From: Aphis gossypii
Taxonomy: Eukaryota; Arthropoda; Insecta; Hemiptera; Aphididae
NCBI RefSeq assembly: GCF_020184175.1
Contig: NC_065532.1
Coordinates: forward strand, 21,390,001-21,454,000
DNA: 64,000 nucleotides
Direction of reading: 5' to 3'
Made by a program: the position numbers and the translations under genes. The notes under the pieces are model-generated. The model did no database searches and was not told where the DNA came from. It worked only from the letters and a program-made list of their open reading frames with translations. Every line of letters starts with the position of its first letter. The stretch's first letter is position 1. Of the stretch, positions 15,701 to 28,153 are shown one piece after another.

Positions 15701-18700
15701 TATTTTTTCTATAATAAACTGAACATAGTTAAAAATTTTGTAATGTATCAAACTTTATTAGAAAAATAATATCTATTTGAAAGTTTTGGTATAGGTCAAC
15801 TTTCTTGAAAATTTAACATGATATAATGAACAAATAATAATAATTAATTAACTAACCTTAAAAACAATAAAATGTATACATTTTAGATAATGTAGCCTAA
15901 ACACAATAAGTAAATAAAATGTAAATGATTTAGTATTACTTATTAATTATTATACTTTTATAGTATATTAACATAAAACATTTTGTAAAATTAATATTTA
16001 ACCATTTTTAAATCCAATAGGTACAATTACCTTGTTTGTATTTTTAAATCCTATAATAAGGCGTACTAATTGACATGCTAAGTGAACATTTTATATGCTA
16101 AACTTAAGGAGCTAAAGTGTTGTATTATTTTTTTTATAATTTTTACCTTAACTATATAACACAATAAATATTCACAAGTTAAACGTCTTATTAGTTAAAT
16201 TATTTAATAACGTACCCACTTAATTATTTTATAGATTGAAGATTTTGTAAATCACACATGAATAACACATACCTATTGTATTAACTATTAATTGAGCTTG
16301 AGTTATATTATAGTATCATGAACTGATGAGTTTTGAGCTTTATTAGGTACCTAGCTAGATAATATTTAATTAAAATAATTTTAACAAATTAACAAAACTT
16401 CGTGGGTAAATATGCAACAGAATAATTCTCAGTTAATTGCAAAAAAATCATAAATAAAAAAATGTTTTAATTTAATCAGATTAAAGAATGTCAAATTTTT
16501 TTTTTCAAAACCTTGAAAGGAGTGGTCAAAATGAGTTTAAATTGTGGAAAGTGGGTCAGTGTCTCAGTGATTACGAGTTTGATCTTCTAATCAATTATTA
16601 TAAACGCTCGAGGCATTTGCCATTTGTTTTCGCGAATCAACACGGTAAATGCATTTTCATAAATTAAACTTTATCTCTAAAGTATATCTAGAGTCAACTA
16701 AATTCTATATAGAGTTAATTTTAATTTTAACATTATGATTATACATAGTCACGGTGAAAATTTAAAGAGTGATTATTACACATTTAGATACCTTTAAGGT
16801 ATACCTTACAGTATATACGTATAGTGTTTATAGTGTTTGTACCATTGATTTTAAAACCTACTAAAACAGTTTTATAATCATTTTAAAAGTAAATTAAATT
16901 TCTTGTTTATTAGTTTTTATTCAAACACCTATAAAAGCAGGGACACCCGGAAGGGGTGGCCAGTGGGGGCCATTGCCCCCCTGAGATTTTTCGTGTTAGT
17001 TACAAAATTGGAAGTTTCTTACATAAAGCTGGTCTTGGGTATTTAGTGATTATTGACAATCCTTGTATCTAACAAGTCATAAAGGAGGTATTTTTAGTAT
17101 TTAATTGTAAAAAAAACATTACGATTATTTTCAATCGCTAAGTCATTTTTGTCTGGTTCCTACATAAAAAAAAAAAAAAAAACTTATTAGCGCGGACGAG
17201 TCAAAGTAATTAAAAATAGTCGATTTCAATTATTGCCAAATAATATATAATAAAAATAATAATAATATTTATATTAAATATGAATCGTGTATGAAAAACA
17301 TAATAATAAAATCAAAATACTTGGATAGCATACGCGATTATAAATTATAAAACCAGCCCGTCGTCAACGGAAATTGAAACCTTTTGACAGACATTATTAC
17401 ATTATTATTATTAGGTACATTTATCGTTAATTTTTAAATAAATAAAAAAATTAATTTAAAATACTATTTTTTAATCAACAAATTAATAATTCAATTAATT
17501 TATTTGCTTCAAACAAAAGGAGATTATCATTACTTTTTGAAAAAAATAATAAAATATGATGTAATATGTAAATTCAATCAAATAAAGTTGTTTTTGTTTA
17601 AGCTTTATTATAGGTATTTTAGAAATTATTATCTTAAATGTTCAAAATATATAATTTAACCAAGAGATCATACGACACACACCATTTAATTTTACCTTAA
17701 TCGATAAAAATTGCAATTTTAGATTTTGAACAAAGCGATTTAGCTTGTACTTAGAAGAAGTTGAACTTAAAATTCCCAATACCTACTTATTTTTATAATT
17801 GGAAAGAACTAACATTTTTTACGTATAACTCACATTTTCGATAAAATCGATTTTTGAAAACTCGAAAGCGAATAACCGTAGGAACTAAATTTTCAACAAA
17901 TGTCTTTACTATTGTTTTCTATTTACATAAATAAAGCTGATTCTTTGACTGGCCGTCTTCGCTTAGAATAAAATTGTTTTTTATGTACAATGATGTATCA
18001 TTGAATTCAAATTTAACACACACATAACAGTGACCCACTCAACATCTAATGTACAGCAAAGCGTACATTACATACGTACATATTTGACAACCTTTTTAAA
18101 TTTAATTTACATAAATACATTATTATTATCAACAATTTTGAGAGATTATTTTCTCAGATTTTAAAATATTATTGCGATGTGAAAATAGTTTTATTGTTAT
18201 TAATACGTATTAATATTGTAATTTAAAATTCGAATTCAAAATATTTTAACCAAAACCAGGGTTCTATCAATAACTACAATAACAATAGTCGATTTAAAAT
18301 GCTAAAATTTACTAATGATATTATATATGCATTCTATTTTTCTATAATAAACTCGATTCATAATGCTGAATAATTGAATGGGTGATCTTCAAAGTGATGA
18401 GTGATGACTGTATAAATAACTTAATAAATAATACATAATAATAAATTACATTTCCTTACAGCCGTCTATAACTGCAATGCTGATTATTCTATTGCCTATA
18501 TATTTATTTTTAAAGGAGCATACTTATACAAACATTTTTTCAGATATAATTCAATGTTTCAAATAAATAAATAATAATAATTATTAATGTGTTTATACCA
18601 TATTATTAATTCAACTCTAGATCTTGTTCCTATTGACTAATACAACATTGGTTATTGATTAAATAGTACAGCATAGTAGGTAAAGTATAATATGAACGGT

Positions 18701-19716
18701 TTCTTTAATTATTCCCCCTTTAATCTTACATGAGTAAACTACTATCTAGTGTAATCGTTTTTTAAGCAGATTAGTACCTACTGATAACACTAACCTAACA
18801 ATCGAGCGAAAACTGGCAAACACGTCTTGGCAAATAGTCTAATTATTTTTTTTTTGGGGGGGGGGGAATAAAGCCCCCCCCCATAGGCCATAATAATAAT
18901 AAAAAATATGCATGCTTAGTACCACAGAATTTAAAAATTACTGCTTATTACTAAATTATGAACTGGGGGAACTTGGCCAATATTTTTATATCCAAGCCCC
19001 TTCCCCTATTTACGCCAATGAATTTATACCTACTTATACATATTATTATAGGCTCGAATCAAAGAACTAAATGAGTTAACATATTTCTATTTCCCACGAG
19101 TTGATCATCCTTTGCATTTAATGTGGGATTTCAATGCAAAAAATGTTAAACTTTTTTCTTCTCTTTAAAAATGACATGTTGTTTTTGCAACCTTGACGTA
19201 TTTATAGATACATAGTTTAACAATTATCAAACAGTAAGAAAAAAGTAAAACGTTGAAGTATAATCAAGTACACAGCGATTTCGTTCTGATGATACTCCTG
19301 AAGTATTAGATGCAGGTTGATTCAGGTATGAATGGAAATCCTAGTACTAGTGCAGGTATGATAACAATGCAATGAGGAATAATATGAAATTAGAAGCAAA
19401 TTTTATGACTACTTTTTGGCTACACGTATTAAGTAGATTTAAAAGTACAATTAATTTTTAATCAAAAAAAAAAAAATGTAATCAATATAGTTACTGGTAA
19501 ATGATTATAATTTATAATACGTTACAATAATAAATTATTGATAGCATTAATTTTTTTAAAGTTCAAGGTGGGCAAAAAAGTTGAACTTCTCAGTAAAGAA
19601 TGGTCTGATGGAGAAAAAAAATATACATTATCAGATGGTACAGATATACATTGAGATTCGATATTACCTATACGGCTGTAGATTATAGATGTAATTATGA
19701 TTTACAGCTTATATAT
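12731..19716. other. AT-rich intergenic spacer with repeat fragments
   Basis: No gene was found. A dispersed repeat word TTGAATTCAAATTTAACA occurs near 14119 and again near 18002, each followed by similar 'acataacartgac' sequence, so these are likely fragments of one interspersed repeat. A GGGGG-ccattg-CCCCC hairpin near 16965-16982 and the homopolymer hairpin at 18856-18882 look like pieces of transposon ends. Confidence 0.5.
18856..18882. repeat. poly-G / poly-C inverted homopolymer tract
   Basis: Eleven G residues are followed by a short AATAAAG spacer and nine C residues, so the strand can fold into a G:C hairpin. It lies among other G/C-run fragments that resemble eroded transposon termini. 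Confidence 0.85.
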
Positions 19717-19910
19717 CAGCGGTTCTCAACCTTTGTATAGTGGCGAACTGGCGACCCAAGATATTTACCAATTTTTCATGGGATCTTTTTATGAATAATG
19801 TTCAATGGGAGAATAAAAATAAACCCAATATTGGATAGGTACTCTTAATTAATTAATTTTTGCCGACCCATTTAACATTATTGGTGATCCAATACCTCGA
19901 AAGAAGTATG
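19717..19910 (+). mobile_element. hAT-like transposon 5' end fragment
   Basis: The segment begins CAGCGGTTCTCAACCTTT, a terminus characteristic of Charlie-type hAT elements. It then reads through sequence of the kind 'gcgacccaag...ttttcatgggatc'. No matching inverted terminus was seen downstream, so the copy appears truncated. Its right limit is approximate. Confidence 0.5.
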
Positions 19911-20086
19911 ATGATAAAAATGAAAATATAAAAAAAAATTTATCGTGTAACGTATAGACGTATAGGACATAGGTATTATAGGTATCTAGGTACTATGTTT
20001 TTATATTATGCACTAGGCCTACGACGATACGACACTATGACACTATATTTGGTGATTTAACGGAAGTGGGTGATTGTAGCCTTGAG

Positions 20087-20258
20087 CAAGGCCGTACCTG
20101 GGGAGGGGTTTCGGGGGTTCATACCCCCTCTCCCGAAATTTTGAAATAAAATTTATACTATAATAAATTACCTATAAAATATTAAATTAAAATTAGAACA
20201 CAATTTTTTTAGATTAAACCCCTCCCCCCACTGAAATTAATTTCCAGTTACGGCCTTG
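20087..20258. mobile_element. short inverted-repeat element (AAGGCCGTA ends)
   Basis: The left end reads CAAGGCCGTACCTGGGG and the right end, reversed, reads CAAGGCCGTAACTGG. G-rich and C-rich patches lie just inside each end. About 172 bp with no coding capacity. The superfamily is not recognised. Confidence 0.6.
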
Positions 20259-20740
20259 GCCTTGCGCTTGAACATCCCCACAACAGTAATAGTTTCCGGT
20301 AAACAAACACGATCAGCTGATCGAGTGTAATTTTTAAATTGTTTTATGATCTGCGTTTACATAGCCAGTGATTAAGTGTTCAGACTTCAGTACGGACAGT
20401 ACGATTTGAATGCGAGACCTGTGTGGAATACTATGACACGGCCATAATATGGTGAAGTGGTTGAGAGAACACATTAATACCATAATATTGTTGTATGTTA
20501 TACTGTTATCTATTCAATAACACATTTTCATGTTTAATACTCTATACTGATAACGATATGGAATCACTACGATTTAACAGTTTAACACTGATTCTTGACA
20601 AATCACTTTGGCTATTAGCTAATAGTTGGTCATAGTAGTGAATTTTAAATTTTAGTAGCTGAAAACTCAAAATATATCAAATTTAAATATTTAAAATGTT
20701 TATATGACTTTGGATCAATAAATAAAATCACACCTTAAAT
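20259..20740. promoter_or_regulatory. upstream region of the mitochondrial carrier gene
   Basis: About 480 bp between the last repeat and the carrier start codon. It should contain the promoter and 5' UTR by position, but no TATA box or other core motif stands out. Confidence 0.3.
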
Positions 20741-23700
20741 ATGGAGTCTACTTTTGATATTAATAGATCAAACAGTAATAATAATATTCCTGTTAATTCA
20801 TTTGTTCATGATGTAAGTAGCTTTAGTTTATTGTGTGATATTTAAATTATATTAAATTTTATTCATAATTTTACAGCATCCAATATTAAAATCATTTATT
20901 GCTGGTTCTACATCTGGATTATTTTCTACAGTTGTGTTTCAGCCATTTGACGTTGTAAAAACAGTCTTACAAGATCCTAGAAAGTAACTAAACTATAAAG
21001 AAAATATATTATTGAATTTTAATTTAACTAACATTATGTTTATTAGTGATAAAAAATTAGGAATTATTAATGCCACAAAATCAGTCTGGCAGCAAGAATC
21101 TTTTTTTGGATTTTGGAGAGGGCTGTCTCCAGTAAGTACCTATCTATTATATTTTATATTTTATTTAATACATCTAAATTAACTTTATCTATTTTATTAT
21201 ATTTGTAAAAATCTTTCTCTACATAAATTAATCATAACATTTTTGTATTCTTAAATGATTTTGGTTATTTAATTGAACTATAGAAAATACATAATACCAA
21301 AGAAATAATTTTCCATCAAATACAAATACTTAAATTAAATGAATTTTGAAACTAATATCAATATTTAAATTATATTATTTGAAAGATAACTTATCTTAAA
21401 AATAAACTTTAAGCGCAACAAGTATAGTGGTTAAAAGATTATTTAAGAATAAGGCCAATATGAGCCTATATTTTTGTTAAATAATTTGTGTAAATATATG
21501 TCTGATGTTAGTTTGAATACCAAATACTTTATTAGTCAAGGTCCAAAGGTACAACAGAGCAGCTACTATGAGCAAAGAATTTAGTAGAGTTAAAAAACAT
21601 ATTTACGATATACATTCTGCAATATTATTCCAACATTGTAGCTCTCATTTAAATTTTAGAATCACTTTTGAGTGTTAAATACTAGATATTATTGTACCTA
21701 ACTATATAGAGTATAGATACAATTCAAACTGTATACATTTTTTTTTGGAAAATAGACAAAATTATAATTTAAAAACAAATGATTTAAACATTGTTATAGA
21801 ATTTCTTTATTTATACCCTTTTTGTATAATTTCTTTGTAAAACATTTTTAATTTAGATTAATTATATAAATATATATCATGTTCATAATATATCAACATA
21901 TCATATATGATAATTTTTTTTGAAGATGGTGTTTATTTTATTTAATTAATAAAAATAATATCCTTACTAGAAGTGAGAATTTCAGTTTTTAATTTTTAAA
22001 TATTTTCATAGCTATTTCACTGGCATATTATAATAAATTTATTTTTCTGAGGATAGATTTTATATTTAAGTAAATTAACACATCAACTGAAACTTGAAAG
22101 GTAAATTTGTAATTAACATTCAACAGATATATTTTGTGTAAGTAAATTACTTAACACTTTTCGGTAGTTTTTCTTATACCTGCTAACTGCTAAGTGTCTA
22201 ATTGCAACGTTGATCTTATTCCAGTTTCCAGTAGGAACTTAAGTTTATCGCATATTTCCATTTGTATTGGATTAAAATAATAACTATTGGTTTATGATTT
22301 TTGATTGAATATGTACTGTGTTGCTATTTTTTATTAAATATTCTCTGATAACTCAAAAAGAATTCACTAGGTACCTACTTAAAAGACAGTATAGTAGACT
22401 ACTGACTAGTTAATAATAAATAATAATAATAATAAGTCCATTAATGACAATTGTAACTTGTAGACTGTTGGTACAATATTATGTACATGTGTTGAAACTA
22501 GCCACTGACAGTGTTTTAACTTCTGAGTTCTGATATTTGATATTATCATTATTCTATTAGGTATTTTATTAATATTCAGTATTCACTAATTTACTAAAAC
22601 CATAGTGTAAGATGATAGGCTGTGATGAAGTGATTGTTAACATTGGTATAGTTTTTTTCGAAGTTTTTATTTTTGCTTTATATATTATTTGTAAATATTT
22701 CTGTTTATACCTTGCAATACAGAACTGGCTAAGGTAAAGCCGACTAAAGCGAAGATTCAATCATTTTTTTAAGAAGAATTAGAATATCATTTAATTTTTT
22801 ATTAACGCGAGGTAGGTAACTAAGTGCGAATGCGAGGTCTGGGATTGGCCCTACTTAGATCGGCTTTGATGTAATACGATTTGATATGTTTATCATTTTA
22901 GATTTTAGACGTTGATAATTTCTTGTTCGTACTTGTGTATACCTTTAAAACTAAATTTGTATAACAATAATTTTTCAAACTGCCCGTTTTTCGCGTAGTT
23001 GTATAGGTTAAATAATTTATTTAAATTCACGTTAGTCAGTTTACTCAATCTAGTTACTAGTTAGGTCTCATATTCTCACCAATTATGCATATTTCCTAGA
23101 CCCCAATGGTGAGAAAGAGGGTGAGTAGCGGAAACGCCAATTGTGTAATTTGTCAAATACTCAAATGTATCATTAATCAACTTGTGTAAAATATGTCGTT
23201 GTATTATTATTTATTCCTTATCTCCGTGTCTATTTTATAATAATAACTTATATCTATGACCAATAAAAGATTCTCGAATATTCAAAATTTTAATATCCAA
23301 GTCTTCGAGGTAAATTTATTCCATTTGATAAATAATAGAAAATTCATCTAGTCCTTTGGTTAATGGATTTATAGGTAAAACGTATTTATTTTGTTATCCT
23401 GAATACACCAGCAGAGTAAAGCTGCTTAATTTTTTTATTTCTATTTTGTCTTTTTTTTATTAAACATAAACAAATTTAATCTTACTTATATTATTTTGGT
23501 GATCTGAACAAATATCATACTTCATGCCATCGAATGAACAATTTTTTTTCAATCTTAATAGGTACATTTAATGATAATCAATTTCCTAAACAAAATGTTG
23601 TCCATTATTTATTATCATACACGTAATCTCACACATTATAATTTAAATAAACTTCAAAAATGTATGTTATTGGGTTTTTTTCGTAATAAATACATTACAG

Positions 23701-26700
23701 AGCTTTAAAATAAAAAAAAAAAACAAACAAATTAGGTAACCATTAAGCTGTACCTTCAGTAGGTGTCGATTATTTCTCGTCATTGAGTGAGAAAGTTATT
23801 GTAATATATTATATGATAAATTTGAATTCAATGTTATACCACAACTTACAAATAACGGTTTTGAGTGAAGCCGTTCAGTCAACCTGTATTACCATAAAAA
23901 AATAATTATCAAGTATATTTTATGATATTGCCATTAAATTAATTTATTTTACTATTTAAAAATACGGTGTGTCGGTGTAGGTCGAATTACTTTTTACCAA
24001 AATCATTGCATTTGAATTATCATTGTGTGTATAAAATATAGTAATATAAGTTAGTTTCAAATCCCCGTGAATAATATGTTTTAATTTATTACAACGAACA
24101 TTGTCAATCTTTATTTTAATATTAAATTTCGTCAAAATTGAAAATTCAAATGTCTTATAAAAAAAATCGTGCCTACACGTCTTTAATAGGTATTTTTAAA
24201 CATCATTGCAAGTAGAATTGTTTTACTTTTTAATATCCAAAGAACCAATTAGACCTAATTTGCTTTCAGAAACAATCCTTAAAGTTGGAAATCGTAGTAT
24301 AGTAGAACTCCGATTATTCGGACTAATTAATGTCAAGGGTGGTCCGGATAAGCAAATATCCGGATGATTGACATATGAGTATAATATGACATATCAAAAG
24401 TTATATGTAATTGTATGAATATATTGTATGTATTCATTATTAATATGTATGTAAAATAATTTAAAATTCGTAACCATAAACAAATAATTTTATTAAAATA
24501 TTTAACTGAAACAAAATAAGCTATAGGTAATTAATAATTATAATATGTGACGTCTTTAAAAACAAAAAAAAAAGCCGACTTAGCACATTTTCTTTTTTTT
24601 CTCGTCTGATTGATTGGCGTTCGGATAATCTGAGTTCTGCTATGTTTACTGCTCTAAAAGATAATTACAGACAAAAATAGACACGTAGATCGCTCTGCGC
24701 TTAAAGTTTAAAACAATATATAAATTATCCATATACCTACCTAAATTAATAATCATAATAGGTATATATGTAGTATTATTTATTTTATACGCTTTGAATT
24801 GTTAAATTTTTATATTTTTAGTCTCTTGTACGCAATATTCCAGGAATTGCCATTCACATATCATTGACACAATTAATATATTCATATTTAACAAAAAATA
24901 ATCAGACTTCTATGGTTAAGTCTGGAGTAGCTGGATTTAGTGCACGATGTATTACTGTTTCTGTACTAATGCCTTTCACTGTTTTAAAAACTAGAGTAGA
25001 AGTAAGTAAGTAAATACACTCGTGTACCCGTGTAAATTTTAATTAACTTTTTAGTTATACTTCTTACAACTTAGTTAATTATTGTAAACCTTTAACACTT
25101 ATTTTCAGAGTGGTCAATATCATTACACAACTTTGACCCGTGGCCTATCTGATATTTATAGGTTGGAAGGTTGGAAGGTTTTGTGTCGTGGATGGACACC
25201 AACAATTTTACGAGATGCTCCATTTTCTGCATTATATTTTATGATTTTTATAAAATTAAAAAATATAATATTATTAGAAGGCAAGTATTATACAACTAAA
25301 ATAAATGTTGTGAGAATTTTGTATTAATTTATTGTAAATTTAAAAATGTTTAAAAAAACTTTTATAATAAATAATAATATATAAGACCAATGGTATAGGT
25401 ATGGAAATTGAGCAATTATACCACGCTCCTTCACCCCATAGACTGGATTATATATTCAATTCTAAGATTTCATAGGATAATAACTAATTATTCTACATTC
25501 AACAATGACTCAGATGACTGTGTAATCTATTTAGCTTAGGTAAACACGTGTAACAATAGTACCAAAGACTGGCTTAACAACTAGTTTAATTAAATATAAA
25601 TAAATCTGAAAAAATCTCAGAACCAGAAATTCTTCAAAAGTTAATGAAAAAAGCTTCTAGACGACTTCATTTGTGAGATTGGACAAAATAATTATTAAAA
25701 AATATGTAATCTTGCTCAGCTTTATTTCAGATATGTCATTGAGTAGGTTATTATAATAATTCATAAATATATATAATTTGAATTCAATGATAAATCATCA
25801 TAAATAAATAACAATTATAAGTTAAAAAAGTATTTTAACCGCTATTCCTAAAATAAAAATATTTATACTATAATAATTTCTTTTTTTAATAGTATAACAA
25901 TAGGATTAACTTGTACTAATTTTTGAAAAATCAACTATGCATATTATTATACTATTAGTTATTATAATATTGTTATTGGGCAATTTTAACTCATAATTTA
26001 TAAATCAATATTGACAATATACTGTGTGTATAAATTATAAAGGCTGTCTAAATAACTTAAAATGAAATAAATATTTAAAAAAATTCATTGTACATTAAAA
26101 TGCATATTAGTGAAAAGTTTCAAATATACGGTAAATACTTTTTAAGCATAGCAACAAATTTTTATAGAAAAATTGGGTGTTTTTTTTGTTGAAATATCTT
26201 TATTGGTCAATGTTTTAACTCTAATATCTAAACAATTAATTGTGCCTTTGTATTCGATAACTGTAACTTACTGTAAGCCCAACTTAAGTGGTAGATTGTA
26301 TTAAAATTTAAAATTTTATGAATTTTAAATTACTTTTAAAAACACTTTTATTTTTCCTTGAATACTTAAAAATAACATTTTTAATCATCTTGACCGAAAA
26401 TAAAATTAGGCCACCCACACATATATGTGTTCACATATAATTCCAAAATACTGAACATGCCGATTTATTGAGCTACTAATTGAACACTATATTTTACTTT
26501 CATGAAAAAATAATTTATATAGAACATAAATAGTTAATCAAATATTGTTTTGTTTTGTTCAATTAGAAATAGACAACAAACAACCACTTTATATTTTTGG
26601 ATGTGGCCTTTTAGCTGGAGGATTAGCATCCTGTATAACTCAACCATTTGATGTAATAAAAACTAGTCAGCAAGTATCAAAAGAAAAACTCCTTTTAATT

Positions 26701-26891
26701 GATGCTTTTATTATGATTAAACGAGTAAGTACATAGGTACTATTATTTTAAGTAATAACTTCTGATTCAAACTATTTAATGATTTACAGAAATATGGAAT
26801 AGCTGGTTATTTTAAAGGGCTGTCTCTTCGAGTTTTAAGACGATCTTTAATGGCTGCAATGACTTGGACTGTATACGAAAAATTATCTTAG
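20741..26891 (+). CDS. SLC25A38: mitochondrial glycine transporter (SLC25A38/Hem25 type)
   Basis: Seven exons join in frame to give 291 residues: 20741-20812, 20877-20983, 21047-21131, 24822-25001, 25109-25280, 26567-26724 and 26790-26891. The protein has the three-fold mitochondrial carrier repeat, with signature motifs PFDVVK (residues 47-52), PFTVLKTR (139-146) and PFDVIK (232-237). The PFTVLKTRVESG stretch is characteristic of SLC25A38/Hem25, the inner-membrane carrier that imports glycine for the first step of heme synthesis. Length matches the family (about 300). Intron 3 is 3.7 kb and carries a pogo-like MITE. Intron 5 starts with GC instead of GT, at a strong AG|GCAAGT donor. The only visible in-frame start is the ATG at 20741. 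Family assignment is from recognised motifs, not a search. Confidence 0.95.
24300..24642. mobile_element. pogo/Tigger-like MITE in carrier intron 3
   Basis: About 343 bp. The left end reads TAGTAGAACTCCGATTATTC and the right end, reversed, reads TAGCAGAACTCAGATTATCC, an imperfect inverted repeat of about 21 bp. The AGTAGAACTC...GATTATCCG terminus is typical of Tigger/pogo elements and TA occurs at both edges. Inner sequence repeats the CCGGAT word near the left end. No coding capacity. Confidence 0.75.
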
Positions 26892-28153
26892 ATGATTATT
26901 AATATAAATTTAAATATTTATAATTTAAGCAATAATGACGTGTCAACTATGTTTAATCTTGATCAAAATAGGTTACAATTCTTTAAAAATAGGTAGCTGT
27001 CAAATAATGATGTAAACATTTTATCATATCTTTTTAAATTTGAATAAGAAAATAACCAAAAATGGATTAGAAACTTGAATATTAAATTACATTATTAGAT
27101 ATATAATAAGTTTTAATTAGACTGAAATATTTTAGCAACATATCAAACATGTTTAAGAGAGTATAATTTTATTTAAGTTTCTAGTTGTTCTAGCAGTAGA
27201 AGTGCATGCTGTATGCATTAATTTTATTACAATTCTTAATATTTTAATTCTTCTGTAGTTTTTTTTTTCTTATTATTATTTTTTTCTTAAGTATGGTGTT
27301 TTAATTATGTAAATTTGTTGTTAATACATTTATGTTAAATTATAACATAATTTATTTTAATCATTCTAATAAAATATATTTTTATTTTATTTATAAAAAT
27401 ACTTTTTAACCTAGTACCTATTAACTTAAGGATATAACCATTAATTATAAAATGTATAATTAATGATTTATTGATATAACTAATTATTTTCAATATAGTG
27501 ACAATCATAAACTGTATTTATTTTAGAATGAATATCATAATATTTATGTTCTATCAGGTACTGTTACAGTTAAGTAATCTGACTTTTATGTGTAGTTTGT
27601 TATAATTTTTCATAAGTATATGTGGTATCATCACATTTCTTTCCACCACGATTATCAGAATTTATTCAACATTTTGTACCTCTTTACTACTGCTCCTAAA
27701 AACTATAGCCCTCCCTAAAAATTTGCCGCCTGGTACAATTGTACCCGTTGTACCCCCTAAATGCTGCCCTGGTAATACCACAGAATATATGTCATGAATA
27801 GATTCTGTGGTAATACTACCGAAGTACTGAATCATCAATCATCATTTTGTGAATTGTGATACAAAACTTTAAAAGTTAATATGTAGGTAATGACGTATTC
27901 CCATGACATGCGGTCGCTGGTCGGGTATTCTGACTTCTGAGTTCTGAAGTTCTGAGTTCATCATATGTTTTTTTTTTATCAATTCCTGTTATCACAGTTT
28001 TCGTCAATCAAAATAAAAAAACATTAAGCAATTAACCATGAAGGCTGAAGATAAGACCAACATAAAATTTAAACGACCTTTTTGAATTTTCTTCTGACAA
28101 ATTTGAATAGTAGGTCAGTGGAATTATTATTTATTAATTATTAGAATTTAGAA
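26892..28153. other. spacer between carrier and endonuclease G genes
   Basis: The first part is the 3' UTR of the carrier gene, with an AATAAA signal at 27368-27373. The rest is AT-rich; a G/C-richer patch near 27690-27780 looks like repeat-derived sequence. The promoter of the downstream gene should lie in the last few hundred bases. Confidence 0.45.
27368..27373 (+). terminator. poly(A) signal of the carrier gene
   Basis: AATAAA, 477 bases after the stop codon. It is the first clear consensus signal downstream. Confidence 0.5.
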
